Assembly (NCBI RefSeq): GCF_024679245.1
Contig: NC_090174.1
Location: forward strand, 16,848,933 to 16,912,932
Length of the DNA: 64,000 nt
Direction of reading: 5' to 3'
From: Pseudorasbora parva
Taxonomy: Eukaryota > Chordata > Actinopteri > Cypriniformes > Gobionidae
Below, piece after piece: positions 10,099 to 24,699 of this stretch (position 1 is its first letter; each line of letters opens with the position of its first letter). The position numbers were made by a program, and so were the translations under genes. The notes below the pieces were generated by a model that was given only the letters and a program-made list of their open reading frames with translations, was not told the origin of the DNA and searched no databases.

Positions 10099-11745
10099 TA
10101 AATTAATTTAATTATAACTAAAATATTTTAATTCAATTATAACTAAATAAAGCATTAATTCAATTATAACAGGGTTTTTTTAAATCTCTCTTCTAATAGT
10201 TTTTATTATTTGCTAATAAGTTATACCACACTCATATAGGCATACATTATGCATGTTACTGGCCATTGTTTAAATCTGCTAGCAATTCAAAATACATCTT
10301 TATGGCTGTACAAGATATTATTCAGCACCCTGATGAACATCGCAATGCCGGGTTGGCCTACGTTGTCGTCACGTTCTCTCCATCTGGATGAAGATAAGGA
10401 GCAGAGACTGCACAGCGGGTTGTGTTGACAGTGTTTAGTGATTTGGAGAAGAGAAAACTTCAGAATAATGTCACAGAGTTCATTCATGAAGTTGTGTGAA
10501 CAACGCACAGCATCCGTATATGTCCGCGCACATGCACTTTGGTCAGAGAGGCAATATTGCGATTAAGGTATAAGATATAAGGTGTTTTATATAAAGTGTT
10601 CCAGCTGACAGTGAGGTCACATGCATACCCTCTATAAACAAATGTACAATAATAAACAGATCACACTGTCACATACTATTCTATCCTCTTCCTTACGCCC
10701 TATGGATTTGTTCTACTGTGAGTAGGAAAGGAAATCACCTCCCTGCAATTCAGGACGAACCTGATGAGAGGGCTGCTGGAGAACAGTATATTTATTGTTT
10801 TGTTTATAATACTATTTTGATTGTTGTTCATTGCAATTATATTTATAATTTGTTTTGTAATTTTATTAGAAAGTGTATATATGTATAATAGTCTAAACAA
10901 AAAAACATTTAGCTTAAATTGAGGAGATTTAATAAAACATGAATGAAATGTGTACATTTTGCAATTTCTTTTTAAGAAATGACTTACGTTTGAATTATGC
11001 TAAACTTATACAACACATTCTGACTAGCAAAGCAGAGAAAAGGTCATCATGTATGCATTTGACATCATGTAACTTAAACTATATGCAAGCTAATAGTCAG
11101 TGAGGCGTGACCATATAGCTTTTCTCTGCTTTGCTAGTGAAATATGAAACTCAGTAACAATATAAACACTAAAACAAATAATATATTCATGTTACGTATC
11201 AAGTCAACTGAACCCTAATAACTTTACCGAATGCACGGAGCATATTTGCAAGGTGCAAAACGACAAACATGACATTTGAACGTCCACATTTTTGAGTACT
11301 GTTCGTTTTACAAGATAATTTTTTAAATATCTTTATTCATATTTATTGCATGTTTGTAAATAATTATATGTGCTCCAAAATAGGAGGAAAAAAACTAAAA
11401 TATACTCACCATTTGACACGCGGATGTTGTGAGGGAGATGCAAAATGCCGTGTGCAAGCGAAATTCAAAGCAGTGGGGAAAAAATAGCAACATAAACATG
11501 TCAACCATAGTGTGTACACGCTAACAAATAATGTGAAAGGTTTTGAATTAAAAAAATAAAGCAAAACATTCATAGAGCGCTCACCTGCACGCGGTCATCC
11601 ACCACGAGCTTCATCGTGACTGCGTCACTGCAAAAACTCACGTGTCAAGGTTGATGTGTGTTACCATGGAAATTAGAACGCATGTCATTACATAATAACG
11701 GTCGCAATAAAAAAACTCACGCCAGGCTGCCAGTCTTATTTTTAA
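10099..11745. other. Right flank of piggyBac, no gene seen
   Basis: This AT-rich sequence lies between the L2 tail and the right piggyBac terminus. I see no protein domain. It contains the small inverted-repeat element at 11024-11137 and, near 11413, TTTGACACGCGGATG, which echoes the terminal repeat. Confidence 0.6.
11024..11137. mobile_element. 114-bp fold-back element (MITE-like)
   Basis: The arms CTAGCAAAGCAGAGAAAA (11024-11041) and TTTTCTCTGCTTTGCTAG (11120-11137) are perfect 18-bp inverted repeats around 78 bp of spacer. The flanks give at most a 3-bp TGA duplication, which is too short to assign a superfamily. Confidence 0.6.
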
Positions 11746-11764
11746 GAACGTACGTGCGAAAGGG
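11746..11764 (-). repeat. piggyBac right terminal inverted repeat
   Basis: GAACGTACGTGCGAAAGGG is followed by TTAA. Its reverse complement matches the left terminus at 16 of 19 positions. Confidence 0.85.
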
Positions 11765-12069
11765 TTAAAAAGAAAAGGAAAAAAAGTAGTGTGTGTAACT
11801 TAAAAAAATGAGAAGATTAATGCCTTTTGTTTAAGGACAAAAATGAGAACCAATGAGCTACCGGCATATAGAATAACCAGAAGGTGGGAGTGTAGCCTTA
11901 TTTAGTAACCAGGTTGGATATGTCCTAGGAACACTGTTTTGAAGATAAAACTATTGTTGTTATTGCAAAACAGTGTTTTCAGACAGTGAAATAAAAACAA
12001 TGTTCTCTCACTGTTTAGATTTTGTGTCTGTCATTCCCCCCCCCTTCCCCCCCCTTCTCTCTCAGGATC

Positions 12070-12074
<5 letters not shown>

Positions 12075-12153
<79 letters not shown>
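12075..12153. repeat. (TG)n microsatellite
   Basis: The TG run lies between TCAGGATCACTC and GGAGGGGGTCTCTCTCACTC. The same flanks surround tracts of other lengths in U3, U4, U5 and U7. Confidence 0.95.
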
Positions 12154-12154
<1 letters not shown>

Positions 12155-14693
12155 AGGGGGTCTCTCTCACTCTGTGTATGTCGCCTTGTTTCTTGTTTTT
12201 CATAATTTAACCCTTTCATATCATAGGCTATCAGCAATATCTATCACTTTATTGTGAAAAATAAGTTTAAAAAAATGTATTATATATATATAACACTGGT
12301 CTTCTGAACTTACAATATTTTAAGCTGCAAAAAATACATTTGCACATAATTGAAAGTGATATCCTAATACTTTTAATTGTTTTCTATAACATGGGCTTTA
12401 AAGAAGGTCATGTGCTGTGTTTGCAAAGATCACGTATGACACCTCTTTAAACTAATTATTTATTGATTAAAATTCAAATGGATAAAAAAATATAATTTCA
12501 CATGATCTTATAAAAGGGGCTGTTTATAATAAACTTCTATAAATTTTATGCACGCATATTACTCTTACCTGACACTGATATTAAAATCATTGTTGCGGTC
12601 TCTGTGATTTGGCTTAATTTATTTTTAAGAGAAGTGTAAGGATAATACAACTTCAGCATTTGGACAGTATTCTGCACTCATTTTGAAATTGACATTAGAC
12701 ATCATCTGACATAAAATTAATGAATAAAATGTAATTGATCTCATAGATGTGAGTGTTGTGGTTCCTGGTCATAGCAGCACCAGTTGCTGCAGTTAATGAG
12801 GTGAATTCAAATGACTTTGACATAGTCCCTTTATTTATTTTTTCCCATATTAAATGCCTATTGGCCTGCTGCGCACAGTTAAGCTGATGCCACCGGGGTG
12901 GCGGTGCCACCGGCTTGGGCCCGTCATCGCTGCTCGCAGCTTTAATTTATTATTATTTTTTTACGCGACTATTTGGGCATTTTTGGGGCCCTTCCCATGC
13001 TCGAAAACTCTTGAAACTTTGCACACGCATCAGAATGCGCGGCCATCAGGGCCGGGCTGAGGCTGGGACCCGGGCGTGGCAGGGGGGCTCGACAGCGCCC
13101 CCTAAAGTGGGGTCTGAAAAGGTGGTCTATAAATCAAACACACTTGCACGTACATATATGAAACTCGGTACACATATAGAGCTCATCGGGCCGAACAACT
13201 TTCGTGCTCTAAGTTATGCGTCAGCCCAACTGGAAGTGAGCTATTATGGGTTGTTCGGAAAACGCATGCTCTGAAATTTGCGATACTCCTCCTAGACGAT
13301 TCACCCGATCAGCACCAAACTCGGTTAGCATGAAGTCAAGACACTGAGGATGCTAAATTGCGAGCAACTTTTTGATATCTCAAACGGTTTTGCCTTGGCG
13401 AAGAGATGAATTTATGGCGAGAAAAAGGAAACAGGAAGTGTGTTATAACTTTTGCATACATTAATTCATTTTGATGAAACTTCAGCTGTGTGTTCGTTGT
13501 AAGAGGCTGATCACATGGATATGACTTTTGTGAGACAAAGTTATAGCGCCACCAACTGGCAGCAGGAAGTGTGTCACTTTCAAAATTGCTTTAAATCCCC
13601 ATCTTATTTTCACCCGATTTACTTCAAACTTCATCAGTATTATGTCAAAACATAGCAGATATAGACATATGAATGGATTCCTGATTCTAGAAAAACTGTT
13701 GTCATGGCAACGTGTCAAAGTCTAATAATCTTTTTTGGTGTTTTTGAGACTCTTCACATGCTTGAAATTGCATGAAACTCAACACACACATCAGACATGC
13801 TGTCCAGAAGATGCAAGCAAAGATTCAGAAACGGGCGTGGTAGAGGGGCTCAGTAGCGCCATCTTTTGTCCAAAGCGGGGGGTTAGTTTTATCTACATTC
13901 ACCAAACTCTGTATATATATTGTACATTTTGAGCTGGACAACTTTCTAATTTACAGTCATTAGCTCTGACCAACAGGAAGTCAAATAATTTGGTTGGAAG
14001 ATAACAAGAAGTCGAAAGCGAGCTCTGAGTTTTTACCTTCTCCTCAAAAGCGATTCATTCAATCTCCTCCAAACTCGGACAACATGAAGTAAATATACAG
14101 AAGATGCTAAAATGCGAACGGTTATTGGATATCTCAAACGGTGTTCCCTTAGCAGAAGACTATAAAACACAAAATAGGGACACACGTGCCTGGTTCATAA
14201 ATAAGGCTATACTCCCACCTCATGGTTATTCTATATATCACACTGGGTTTTTTTTTTTGGGGGGGGGGGGGTTTCAACACTTATGCTCTCACTTAAATGA
14301 CCAGTAGAGGGCAATATTGTATAAGTTTTCAGGCAAAAAACCTTGCCTCTGTGTGTGTGTGTGTGTGTGTGAATGGTTTTCTAGCCTGGTGGGGACTTAA
14401 ACCTGAATGCACACAGACTCATGGGGACTTCCCAATGGGTACAAAAGCTTATAAATCAGACAGAATGAGTTCTTTTGAAAAGGTGAAAATGCAGAAAGTT
14501 TTGTGTGATGGGTAGGTTTAGGGGTAGGAGCTGTGTAGGAGGACAGAATATGGTTTGTACAGCATAAAAACCATTATGTCTATGGTGAGTCCCCAAAAAG
14601 ATAGTGAACCAGACATGAGTGTGTGTGTGTGGGGGGGGTGGGGGTGGATGGGCTGAACTGATAAGAGTTGCCTGCAGCATACTTTAGCATTAC

Positions 14694-14810
<117 letters not shown>

Positions 14811-15056
14811 CCACTCTTCTGTCTAAAAAGATTACCTCTCAATGCTGTGCTTTGGCCTGCATTAAAGGATTAAACATATTATTCTGCGTTTGAATAAAAA
14901 AATCCATGTATAAAACCAGTTTATTTGTAGGGCATTGACAATATTGTTTTATATAATTAGTTAAATAATTGTGTTAATACAAATAATTATTAATAAAAAA
15001 ATATAAATATTTAAAAAAAACATTACTAACAAAAGAAAAAACACATTTAATTGTCT

Positions 15057-15060
15057 TTAA
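15057..15060. other. Empty target site for the piggyBac insertion
   Basis: A single TTAA sits between flanks identical to those on either side of the 8.2 kb element in U2. This fixes the insertion boundaries and shows that the duplicated target is TTAA. Confidence 0.93.
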
Positions 15061-15362
15061 AAAGAAAAGGAAAAAAAAGTAGTGTGTGTAACTTAAAAAA
15101 ATGAGAAGATTAATGCCTTTTGTTTAAGGACAAAAATGAGAACCAATGAGCTACCGGCATATAGAATAACCAGAAGGTGGGAGTGTAGCCTTATTTAGCA
15201 ACCAGGTTGGATATGTCCTAGGGAACACTGTTTTGAAGATAAAACTATTGTTGTTATTGCAAAACAGTGTTTTCAGACAGTGAAATAAAAACAATGTTCT
15301 CTCACTGTTTAGATTTTGTGTCTGTCATTCCCCCCCTCCCCCCCCCCTTCTCTCTCAGGATC

Positions 15363-15473
<111 letters not shown>

Positions 15474-17400
15474 AGGGGGTCTCTCTCACTCTGTGTATGT
15501 CGCCTTGTTTCTTGTTTTTCATAATTTAACCCTTTCATATCATAGGCTATCAGCAATATCTATCACTTTATTGTGAAAAATAAGTTTAAAAAAATGTATT
15601 ATATATATATATAACACTGGTCTTCTGAACATACAATATTTTGAGCTGCAAAAAATACATTTGCACATAATTGAAAGTGATATCCTAATACTTTTAATTG
15701 TTTTCTATAACATGGGCTTTAAAGAAGGTCATGTGCTGTGTTTGCAAAGATCACGTATGACACCTCTTTAAACTAATTATTTATTGATTAAAATTCAAAT
15801 GGATAAAAAAATATAATTTCACATGATCTTATAAAAGTGGCTGTTTATAATAAACTTCTATAAATTTTATGCACGCATATTACTCTTACCTGACACTGAT
15901 ATTAAAATCATTGTTGCGGTCTCTGTGATTTGGCTTAATTTATTTTTAAGAGAAGTGTAAGGAAAATACAACTTCAGCATTTGGACAGTATTCTGCACTC
16001 ATTTTGAAATTGACATTAGACATCATCTGACATAAAATTAATGAATAAAATGTAATTGATCTCAGAGATGTGAGTGTTGTGGTTCCTGGTCATAGCAGCA
16101 CCAGTTGCTGCAGTTAATGAGGTGAATTCAAATGACTTTGACATAGTCCCTTTATTTATTTTTTCCCATATTAAATGCCTATTGCCTGCTGTGCACAGTT
16201 AAGCTGATGCCACCGGGGTGGCGGTGCCCCCGGCTTGGGCCCGTCATCGCTGCTCGCAGCTTTAATTATTATTATTTATTTTTTAACGACTATACAGGCA
16301 TTTTTGGGCCTCTTCCCATGCTCGAAAACTCTTGAAACTTTGCACACGCATCAGAATGCGCGGCCATCAGGGCCGGGCCGAGGCTGGTACCCGGGCGTGG
16401 CAGGGGAGCTCGACAGCGCCCCCTTGAATGCAATATTTGACTTGGTCCATAAATCAAAAATGTTTGAACATACATATATGAAACTCGGTACACATATAGA
16501 GCTCATCGGGCCGAAAAACTTTCGTGCTCTAATTTATGTGTCAGCCTAACAGGAAGTGAGCTATTATGGGTTGTTCGGAAAACGCATGCTGTGGAATTTG
16601 CGATACTCCTCCTAGACGATTGACCCGATCAGCACCAAACTCGGTCAACATAAAGTCAAGACACTGAAGATGCTAATTTGCGAGCAACTTTTTGATATCT
16701 CAAACGGTTTGGCCGTGGCGAAGAGATGAATTAATGGCGAGAAAAGGGAAACAGGAAGTGTGTTATAACTTTTGCTTACATTAATTCATTTTGATGAAAC
16801 TTCAGCTGTGTGTTCGTTGTAACAGGACGATCACATGGATATGACTTTTGTGAGTCAAAGTTATAGCGCCACCAACTGGCAGCAGGAAGTGTGTCACTTT
16901 CAAAATTGCTTTAAATCCCTATCTTATTTTCACCCGATTTACTTCAAACTTCATCATTATAATGTCAAAACATAGCAGATATAGACATATGAATGGATTC
17001 CTGATTTTTGAAATACTGTTGTCATGGCAATGTGTCAAAGTCTTATAATCTGTTTAGGTGTTTTTGACACTCTCCCTTAAATGACCAGTAGAGGGCAATA
17101 TTGTATAAGTTTTCAGCCAAAAAAAACTTGCCTCTGTGTGAATGGTTTTCTAGCCTGTTGGGGACTTCAACCTGAATGCACACAGACTCATGGGGACTCG
17201 TGTCACTGTAGGGATCTAAACTGAGGTCCCAATGGGTACAAAAGCTTATAAATCATACAGAATGATTTCTTTTGAAAATGTAAAAATGCAGAAAGTTGTG
17301 TGATGGGTAGGTTTAGGGTTAGGGGCAGTGTAGGGGGACAGAATATATGGTTTGTACAGCATAAAAACCATTACGTCTATGAGTCCCAGATAGTGAACCA

Positions 17401-17691
<291 letters not shown>

Positions 17692-17920
17692 CACTTTTCT
17701 GTCTAAAAAGATTACCTCTCAATGCTGTGCTTTGGCCTGCATTAAAGGATTAAACATATTATTCTGGGTTTGAATAAAAAAATAAATGTATAAAACCAGT
17801 TTATTTGTTGGGCATTGACAAGATTGTTTTATTTAATTAGTTAAATAATTGTGGTAATACAAATAATTATTAATAAAAAATATAAATACAAAAAACACCC
17901 CCCCCCCCCTCTCAGGATCG

Positions 17921-17923
<3 letters not shown>

Positions 17924-18004
<81 letters not shown>
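17924..18004. repeat. (TG)n microsatellite
   Basis: This is the TG run of the TCTCAGGATC locus in U4. Confidence 0.95.
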
Positions 18005-18005
<1 letters not shown>

Positions 18006-20189
18006 TGGAGGGGGTCTCTCTCACTCTGTGTGTGTGTCACCTTGTCTCTTTTTTTTATAATTTAACCCTTTCATATCATAGGCTATCACAAATATCTATC
18101 ACTTTATTGTGAAAAATAAGTAAAAAACTAAAACATATATTATATCTGTAATTAAACGCTGGTCTTCTGATCTTACAAAATTTCGAGCTGCAAAAAATAA
18201 ATTTGCACATAATTGAAAGTGACCCATTATATCCTAATACTTTTAATTGTTTTCTATAACATGGGCTTTAAAGAAGGTCATGTGCTGTGTTTGCAAAGAT
18301 CACGTATGACACCTCTTTAAACTAATTATTTATTGATAAAATTCAAATGGATAAAAAAAATATAATTTCACATGATCTTATAAAAGTGGCTGTTTATAAT
18401 AAACTTCTATAAATTTTATGCACGCATATTACTCTTACCTGACACTGATATTAAAATCATTGTTGCGGTCTCTGTGATTTGGCTTAATTTATTTTTAAGA
18501 GAAGTGTAAGGATAATACAACTTCAGCATTTGGACAGTATTCTGCACTCATTTTGAAATTGACATTTGACATCACCTGACATAAAATTAAAGAATAAAAT
18601 GTAATTGATCTCAGAGATGTGAGTGTTGTGGTTCCTGGTCATAGCAGCACCAGTTGCTGCAGTTAATGAGATGAATCCAAATGACTTTGACATAGTCCCT
18701 TTATTTATTTTTTCCCATATTAAATGCCTATTGCCTGCTGTGCACAGTTAAGCTGATGCCACCGGGGTGGCGGTGCCCCCGGCTTGGGCCCGTCATCGCT
18801 GCTCGCAGCTTTAATTATTATTATTATTATTTTAACCCGACTATTTGGGCATTTTGGGGGCCCTTCCCATGCTCGAAAACTCTTGAAACTTTGCACACGC
18901 ATCAGAATGCGTGGCCATCAGGGCCGGGCTGAGGCTGGGACCCGGGCGTGACAGGGGGGCTCGACAGCGCCCCCTAAAGTGGGGTCTGAAAACGTGGTCT
19001 ATAAATCAAACACACTTTCACGTACACATATGAAACTCGGTACACATATAGAGCTCATTGGGCCGAACAACTTTCGCGCTCTAAGTTATGTGTCAGCCCA
19101 ACAGGAAGTGAACAATGGGTTGTTCGGAAAACGCACGCTGTGGAATTTGCAATACTCCTCCTAGACGATTCACCCGATCAGCACCAAACTCGGTCAGCAT
19201 GAAGTCAAGACACTGAGAATGCTAAATTGCAAGCAACTTTTTGATATCTCAAACGGTTTTGCCGTGGCGAGGCGATGAATTTATGGCGAGAAAAGGGAAA
19301 CAGGAAGTGTGTTATAACTTTTGCGTACATTAATAGATTTTGATGAAACTTCAGCTGTGTGTTCATTGTAAGAGGACGATCACATGGATATGACTTTTGT
19401 GAGTCAAAGTTATAGCGCCACCAACTGGCAGCAGGAAGTGTCACTTTTGTCCAAAGTGGGGGGTTAGTTTTATCTGCAGTCACCAAACTCTGTATATATA
19501 TTGTACATTTCGAGCCGGACAACTTTCTAATTTACAGTCATTAGCTCTGACCAACAGGAAGTCAGATAATTTGCTTGGAAGATAACAAAAAGTTGAAAGC
19601 GAGCTCTGAGTTTTTACCTTCTCCTCAAAAGCGATTCATTCAATCTCCTCCAAACTCGGACAACATGAAGTAAATATACAGAAGATGCTAAAATGCGAAC
19701 GGTTATTGGATATCTCAAACGGTGTTCCCTTAGCAGAAGACTAAAAAAGACAAAATAAGCACACAAGTTCCTGGTTCATAAATAAGGCTATACTCCCACC
19801 TGCTGGTTATTCTATATAGCACACTGTTTTTTTGTTTTTTTTCAACACTTATGCTCTCACTTAAATGACCAGTAGAGGGCAATATTGTATAAGTTTTCAA
19901 GCAAAAAACCTTGCCTCTCTGTGTGTGTGTGTGTGTGTGAATGGTTTTCTAGCCTGCTGGGGACTTAAACCTGAATGCACACAGACTCATGGGGACTTCC
20001 TAATGGGTACAAAAGCTTATAAATCAGACAGAATGAGTTCTTTTGAAAATGTAAAAATGCAGAAAGTTTTGTGTGATGGGTTGGTTTAGGGGTAGGGGCA
20101 GTGTAGGAGGACAGAATATATGGTTTGTACAGCATAAAAACCATTACGTCTATGGTGAGTCCCCAAAAAGATAGCACACCAGACATGTG

Positions 20190-20320
<131 letters not shown>

Positions 20321-21086
20321 TGGGGGATGGGTGCCAGTTGCATTTTGATGGTGAAAAGATTAGCTCTTTTATTGCTGTGTGCTTTGGCCAGCATTAAAGG
20401 ATAAAAAATATATATATTTCTGTGTTTGAATAAAAAAATGGAAAAAGTATGGAACCAGTTCATTTGTAGAGCGTTGACAATATAGTTTTATATAATTAGT
20501 TTCTTAATTGTGAAAATACAAAGAAGGTGGGAGTATAGCCTTATTTATGAACACGGCTGGATAAGTCTTTGAGAAATATATATAAAAATAAAACACTTGG
20601 CTAGTTTTATCTATAGTCACCAAACTCAGAATGAATAAAAATGTAAAATCAATGTACTTTTTGTAAAAAAAAAAAAGTATCAATATATTGGTTTTCTTTA
20701 ACATTTTGTATTTGAAGATTAATTCTTAAAACTAAAATACTAACATAAAAAAACACATTTGAGTTTCTTTTTCAAATAATTTTCTCCGACCATTTAGATT
20801 TTATTATTATTTTTTGTTTAAAATCTTGTTCAATGTTCATGTTTTTCTAGCCTGGTGGGGACTTCAACCTGAATGCACACAGACTCATGGGGACTCGTGT
20901 CACTGTAGGGACCTAAATTGAGGACCCAATGGGTACAGAAGCTTATAAATCAGACAGAATGAGTTCTTTTGAGAATTTACATTTAATTTTTTTGTTTTAA
21001 ATCTTGTTCAATCGGAATCAGACTATGCCTCTCTCTTTCTGTCTGTCCTTACCCTCCCCCCCTCACTCTCTCAGGCTCACTCTGTC

Positions 21087-21089
21087 TGT

Positions 21090-21174
<85 letters not shown>
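21087..21174. repeat. (TG)n microsatellite
   Basis: TG run in U5, followed by a G tract and TCTCTCTCACTCTG. Confidence 0.95.
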
Positions 21175-21175
<1 letters not shown>

Positions 21176-21882
21176 TGGGGGGGGGTCTCTCTCACTCTGT
21201 GCGTGTGTGTGTGTGTCACCTTGTCTCTTGATTGTCATAATTTAACGCTTTTATATCATAGGCTATCACAAATACTAAATAGCTATCACTTTAGTGTGAA
21301 AAATAAGTTAAAAAAACAACACAAAATATAACATATCTTTAAAAAATATACAGGCCTTCTGGACTTACAAAATTGTGCATGTATATTACTCTTACCTGAC
21401 ACTGATATTAAAATCATTGTTGTGGTTTCTGTGATTTAGCTTTATTTATTTATTTGTATTTAAAAAAATATTGAATTCCACAAATATTGAAATAAAAACA
21501 TGAATGCTTTTTGCTGCATAAAATTGGTGAGCAATCACAAGCTACGGTAGGTCAAAAACACATAAAGAGAAGTGTAAGGATAATACAACTTCAGCATTTG
21601 GACAGTATTCTGCACTCATTTTGAAATTGAGATATGACATCATCTAACATAAAATTAATGAGTAAAATGTAATTGATCTCAGAGATGTGACTGTTGTGGT
21701 TTCTGGTCATAGCGGCACCAGGTGCTGCAGTTAATGAGGTGAATTCAAATGACTTTGACATAGTCCCTTTATTTATTTTTCCCCATATTAAATGCCTATT
21801 GGCCTGCTGTGCACAGTTAAGCTGATGCCACCGGGGTGGCGGTGCCACCGACTTGGGCCTGTCATCGCTGCTCGCAGCTTTA

Positions 21883-21922
<40 letters not shown>

Positions 21923-21962
21923 TTTCGCCTTTTGTTTAATTAATGTTATTAACTTATCATTA

Positions 21963-22011
21963 GGGCCCAAGCCCTGAAAGGGCGCAGAGCCCTATTGTTC
22001 TTCTAAGGACA
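21963..22011 (+). repeat. Left-terminal hairpin block of the array unit
   Basis: GGGCCCAAGCC is followed by GCCCTGAAAGGGC and AGGGCGCAGAGCCCT. The GCCCT/AGGGC words allow competing hairpins. The same block starts R1 and R2 and is repeated eight times at 55558-55990. Confidence 0.8.
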
Positions 22012-23896
22012 ATTTAGCTTTTTCGACTATTCGGGCACTTTCGGGGCCCTTATCATGCTCGAAAACTCTTGAAACTTTGCATACACATCGGAATCTGCGG
22101 CCATCAGGGCCAGACCAAAGCTGGTTCCTGGGCGTGGCAGGGGGGCTCGACAGTGCCCCCTAAAGTGGGGTCTGAAAACATGGTCTATAAATCAAACACA
22201 CTTGCACGTACATGTATGAAACTCGGTACACATATAGAGCTCATCGGGCCGAACAACTTTCGTGCTCTAAGTCATGCGTCAGCCCAACAGGAAGTGAGCT
22301 ATTATGGGTTGTTCGGAAAACGCATGCTCTGGAATTTGCGATACTCCTCCTGGACGATTCACCCGATCAGCACCAACCTCGGTCAGCATGAAGTCAAGAC
22401 ATTGAGGATGCTAAATTGCGAGCAACTTTTTGATATCTCAAACGGTTAGGCTGTGGTGAGGAGACGAATTTATGGCGAGAAAAGGGAAACAGGAAGTGTT
22501 ATAACTTCTGCATTCATTAATTCATTTTGAATAAACTTCCGCTGTGTGTTCGTTGTAAGAGGCCGATCACATGGATATGACTTTTGTGAGTCAAAGTTAT
22601 AGCGCCACCAACTGGCAGCAGGAAGTGTGTCACTTTCAAAATGCTTTGAAATCACCATCTTATTTTTACCCGATTTACTTTAAACTTCATCAGTATAATG
22701 TCAAAACATAGCAGATATAAAGCTGGTAAGCACTTCCTGATACTGTTGTCACGGCAACACATCAAACTATAACGTTCTTTTTCGCTGCTTTTGAGACTCT
22801 TAAAATGCTTCAAATTACATGAAACTCAACACACACATCAGACATGCTGTCCAGTAGATATGGGCAAAGACTTAAAAACGGGCATGGTGGAGGAGCTCAG
22901 TAGTGCCATCAATTGACAAAAGTAATGCAATCTTTTGTCAAAAGTGTGGGGGTTAGTTTTATTTTCAGTCACCAAACTCTGTATATATATTGTTCTCTTT
23001 GAGCCGAACAACTTTCTAATTTACAGTCATTAGCTCCGACGAACAGGAACTCAGATATTTAGGGCTTAAGGTGTGAGGACCTTATTGTAATTGCTCAAAC
23101 CATCATTTTTCTTTTCCCAAATGAATTACATTTTTGAGGGCCTAAACACGCATGAAAACTCATGAAACTTTGCACACGCATCAGAAGTGGTGAAAACATA
23201 CATCTGATATGGGTTTCAGAATTAGGTGTGGCAAAATGGTTCGATAGCGCCACCTACAAAAATTAAATTAAGCGTCATTCGTGCTACGTTTCATGTATGA
23301 GTATGAAAATTCAGTAGATGCATTCAACAGCCCAATACCTACAAAAAAGACCCAGGGCGCCAAATCTGAAAAACCAACAGGAAGTGAGATATTTTGAATT
23401 TTCTTTGGTAAATTGGTGCAGTTTTTGCCATTGCCAGACGTTGTACTTTAACAAACTCCTCCTAGAGATTGAATCATATCAACATCGTATTTGCACAGTC
23501 TAATCTAAAGGCCTTTGTGGTGTTAAATTGGGAAGATCTTGAGTTTTCCCTGAAGGGTGTGTCCGTGGCGGCCTCACAAATGTTGATGCTTCGCCATGAC
23601 ACAGGAATTTGTTGTACCTCAGGCATACAATGTCCGATCTGCCTCAAACTTCACATGTTTGACAAGAGTTCTGGCCTGAAGACATCTACATTCCAATATT
23701 CAGTCAAAGTTATAGCGCCACCAACTGGCAGCAGGATGTGTCACTTTTTGAATTTTTTTTGAATCACTGTCTTACTTTCACTCGATTTACTTCAAACTTC
23801 ATCAGTATAATGTGAAAACATGACAGATATAGACATACGAATGGATTCCTGATATTTTATATACTGTTGCTATGGCAAAGTGTCAGTTTAATTATC

Positions 23897-23911
23897 TTTT
23901 TGGGTGTTTTT
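23897..23911. repeat. Target-site duplication of the L1 LINE, 3' side
   Basis: TTTTTGGGTGTTTTT (15 bp) is repeated exactly at 30255-30269. The empty allele is present in R1 near 39010. Confidence 0.92.
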
Positions 23912-24638
23912 TATTTTATTTTATTTTTTATTTTATTTTTTATTTTATTTTTATTTTTTATTGACATACAGACATACAAACCACAATAGTGCAGTAATTG
24001 ACAATCGAGTAATTACATAATTCTAGAAGTGAAATAAAAGTGTGTTAATGTATAAGGTGTGTGTGGGTGAGTGTAGGTGTGGGTGTGTATTCATAAGCAA
24101 AATTACACATTTATTATTTATTATATTATCACTACCATCACTTATCATCATCATACCATCATCATTGTAATAATCAGTGTCCCCTTTTTTTTCCTTTTTT
24201 TTTCCTATGTAATATTTATCATTGTCACCACTTTCAATGGGTCAATAAATTTCACATAGTATAATAATAATAATATAAGATAATCCTCCCCCCACATCTT
24301 TTCAGTCCCTATACTTTTTATTTTATTTTAATTTTATTTTTATGTTGTGTGTAGTGTCTAAGGTGCATTAAAAGAAGGGGGACATTGTGCGAGTGTCTCA
24401 ACTTAGACCAGAGATGCTGTCCTAGAGAAACCATTTCTCGCCTGTCCTACCTGCCTTAGTGTTTATGAGGTTTTCCAATTTAAATATACATACATACACA
24501 CATTTCTCTTCTACATTGTGGTGCATTAAAAACACATGAAAAAATTAGGGGGAAAATTAGAAATAATCAATCGATTTTACTATAGTAGTAGTGGTGACAA
24601 TGAAAACCAGGTTTGAAGTTCCAAAACAGCAATAATAA

Positions 24639-24642
24639 TAGT

Positions 24643-24699
<57 letters not shown>
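24639..24699. repeat. (GAT)n microsatellite in the L1 3' region
   Basis: This is a trinucleotide GAT run of about 20 units, followed by GAC variants. It explains the long Ser and His runs in nearby open frames. Confidence 0.95.

Larger units (their letters stand above)
3570..11764 (+). mobile_element. piggyBac element with nested SINE and L2 LINE
   Basis: The element is bounded by TTAA at 3566-3569 and 11765-11768. The ends are inverted repeats: the left starts CCCTTTGACACGTACGATC and the right end reversed reads CCCTTTCGCACGTACGTTC (16 of 19 match). The paralogous unit U3 shows the uninterrupted site at 15057-15060: the same flanks, AATTGTC and AAAGAAAAGG, joined by a single TTAA. TTAA targeting, CCC termini and the internal transposase remains all fit the piggyBac superfamily. 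About 3.7 kb of its length is a later L2 insertion. Confidence 0.93.
2041..12948 (+). repeat. Array unit U2 (type B), interrupted by piggyBac
   Basis: This unit starts after the (ATT)n tract of U1 with the phrase TTTTGGGGCACTTAACATGC and ends with the terminal stem-loop at 12929-12940. Without the 8.2 kb insertion it is about 2.7 kb. It holds the conserved run of segments seen in all + units: a GGAAGT-rich block (2100-2950), a CAGTAGAGGGCAATATTG segment, a (TG)n tract, a second (TG)n tract after TCTCAGGATCACTCT, and the terminal block. No coding sequence is supported. Confidence 0.8.

Noticed and set aside
12015..12257. Long Cys-Val and Thr-His open frames at this and many other places
   Set aside because: They are translations of (TG)n or (CA)n tracts in all frames.
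13735..13932. Possible host exon with GT/AG-like borders in the array
   Set aside because: The same sequence recurs in U8 and, inverted, in R2, so it is part of the repeat unit.
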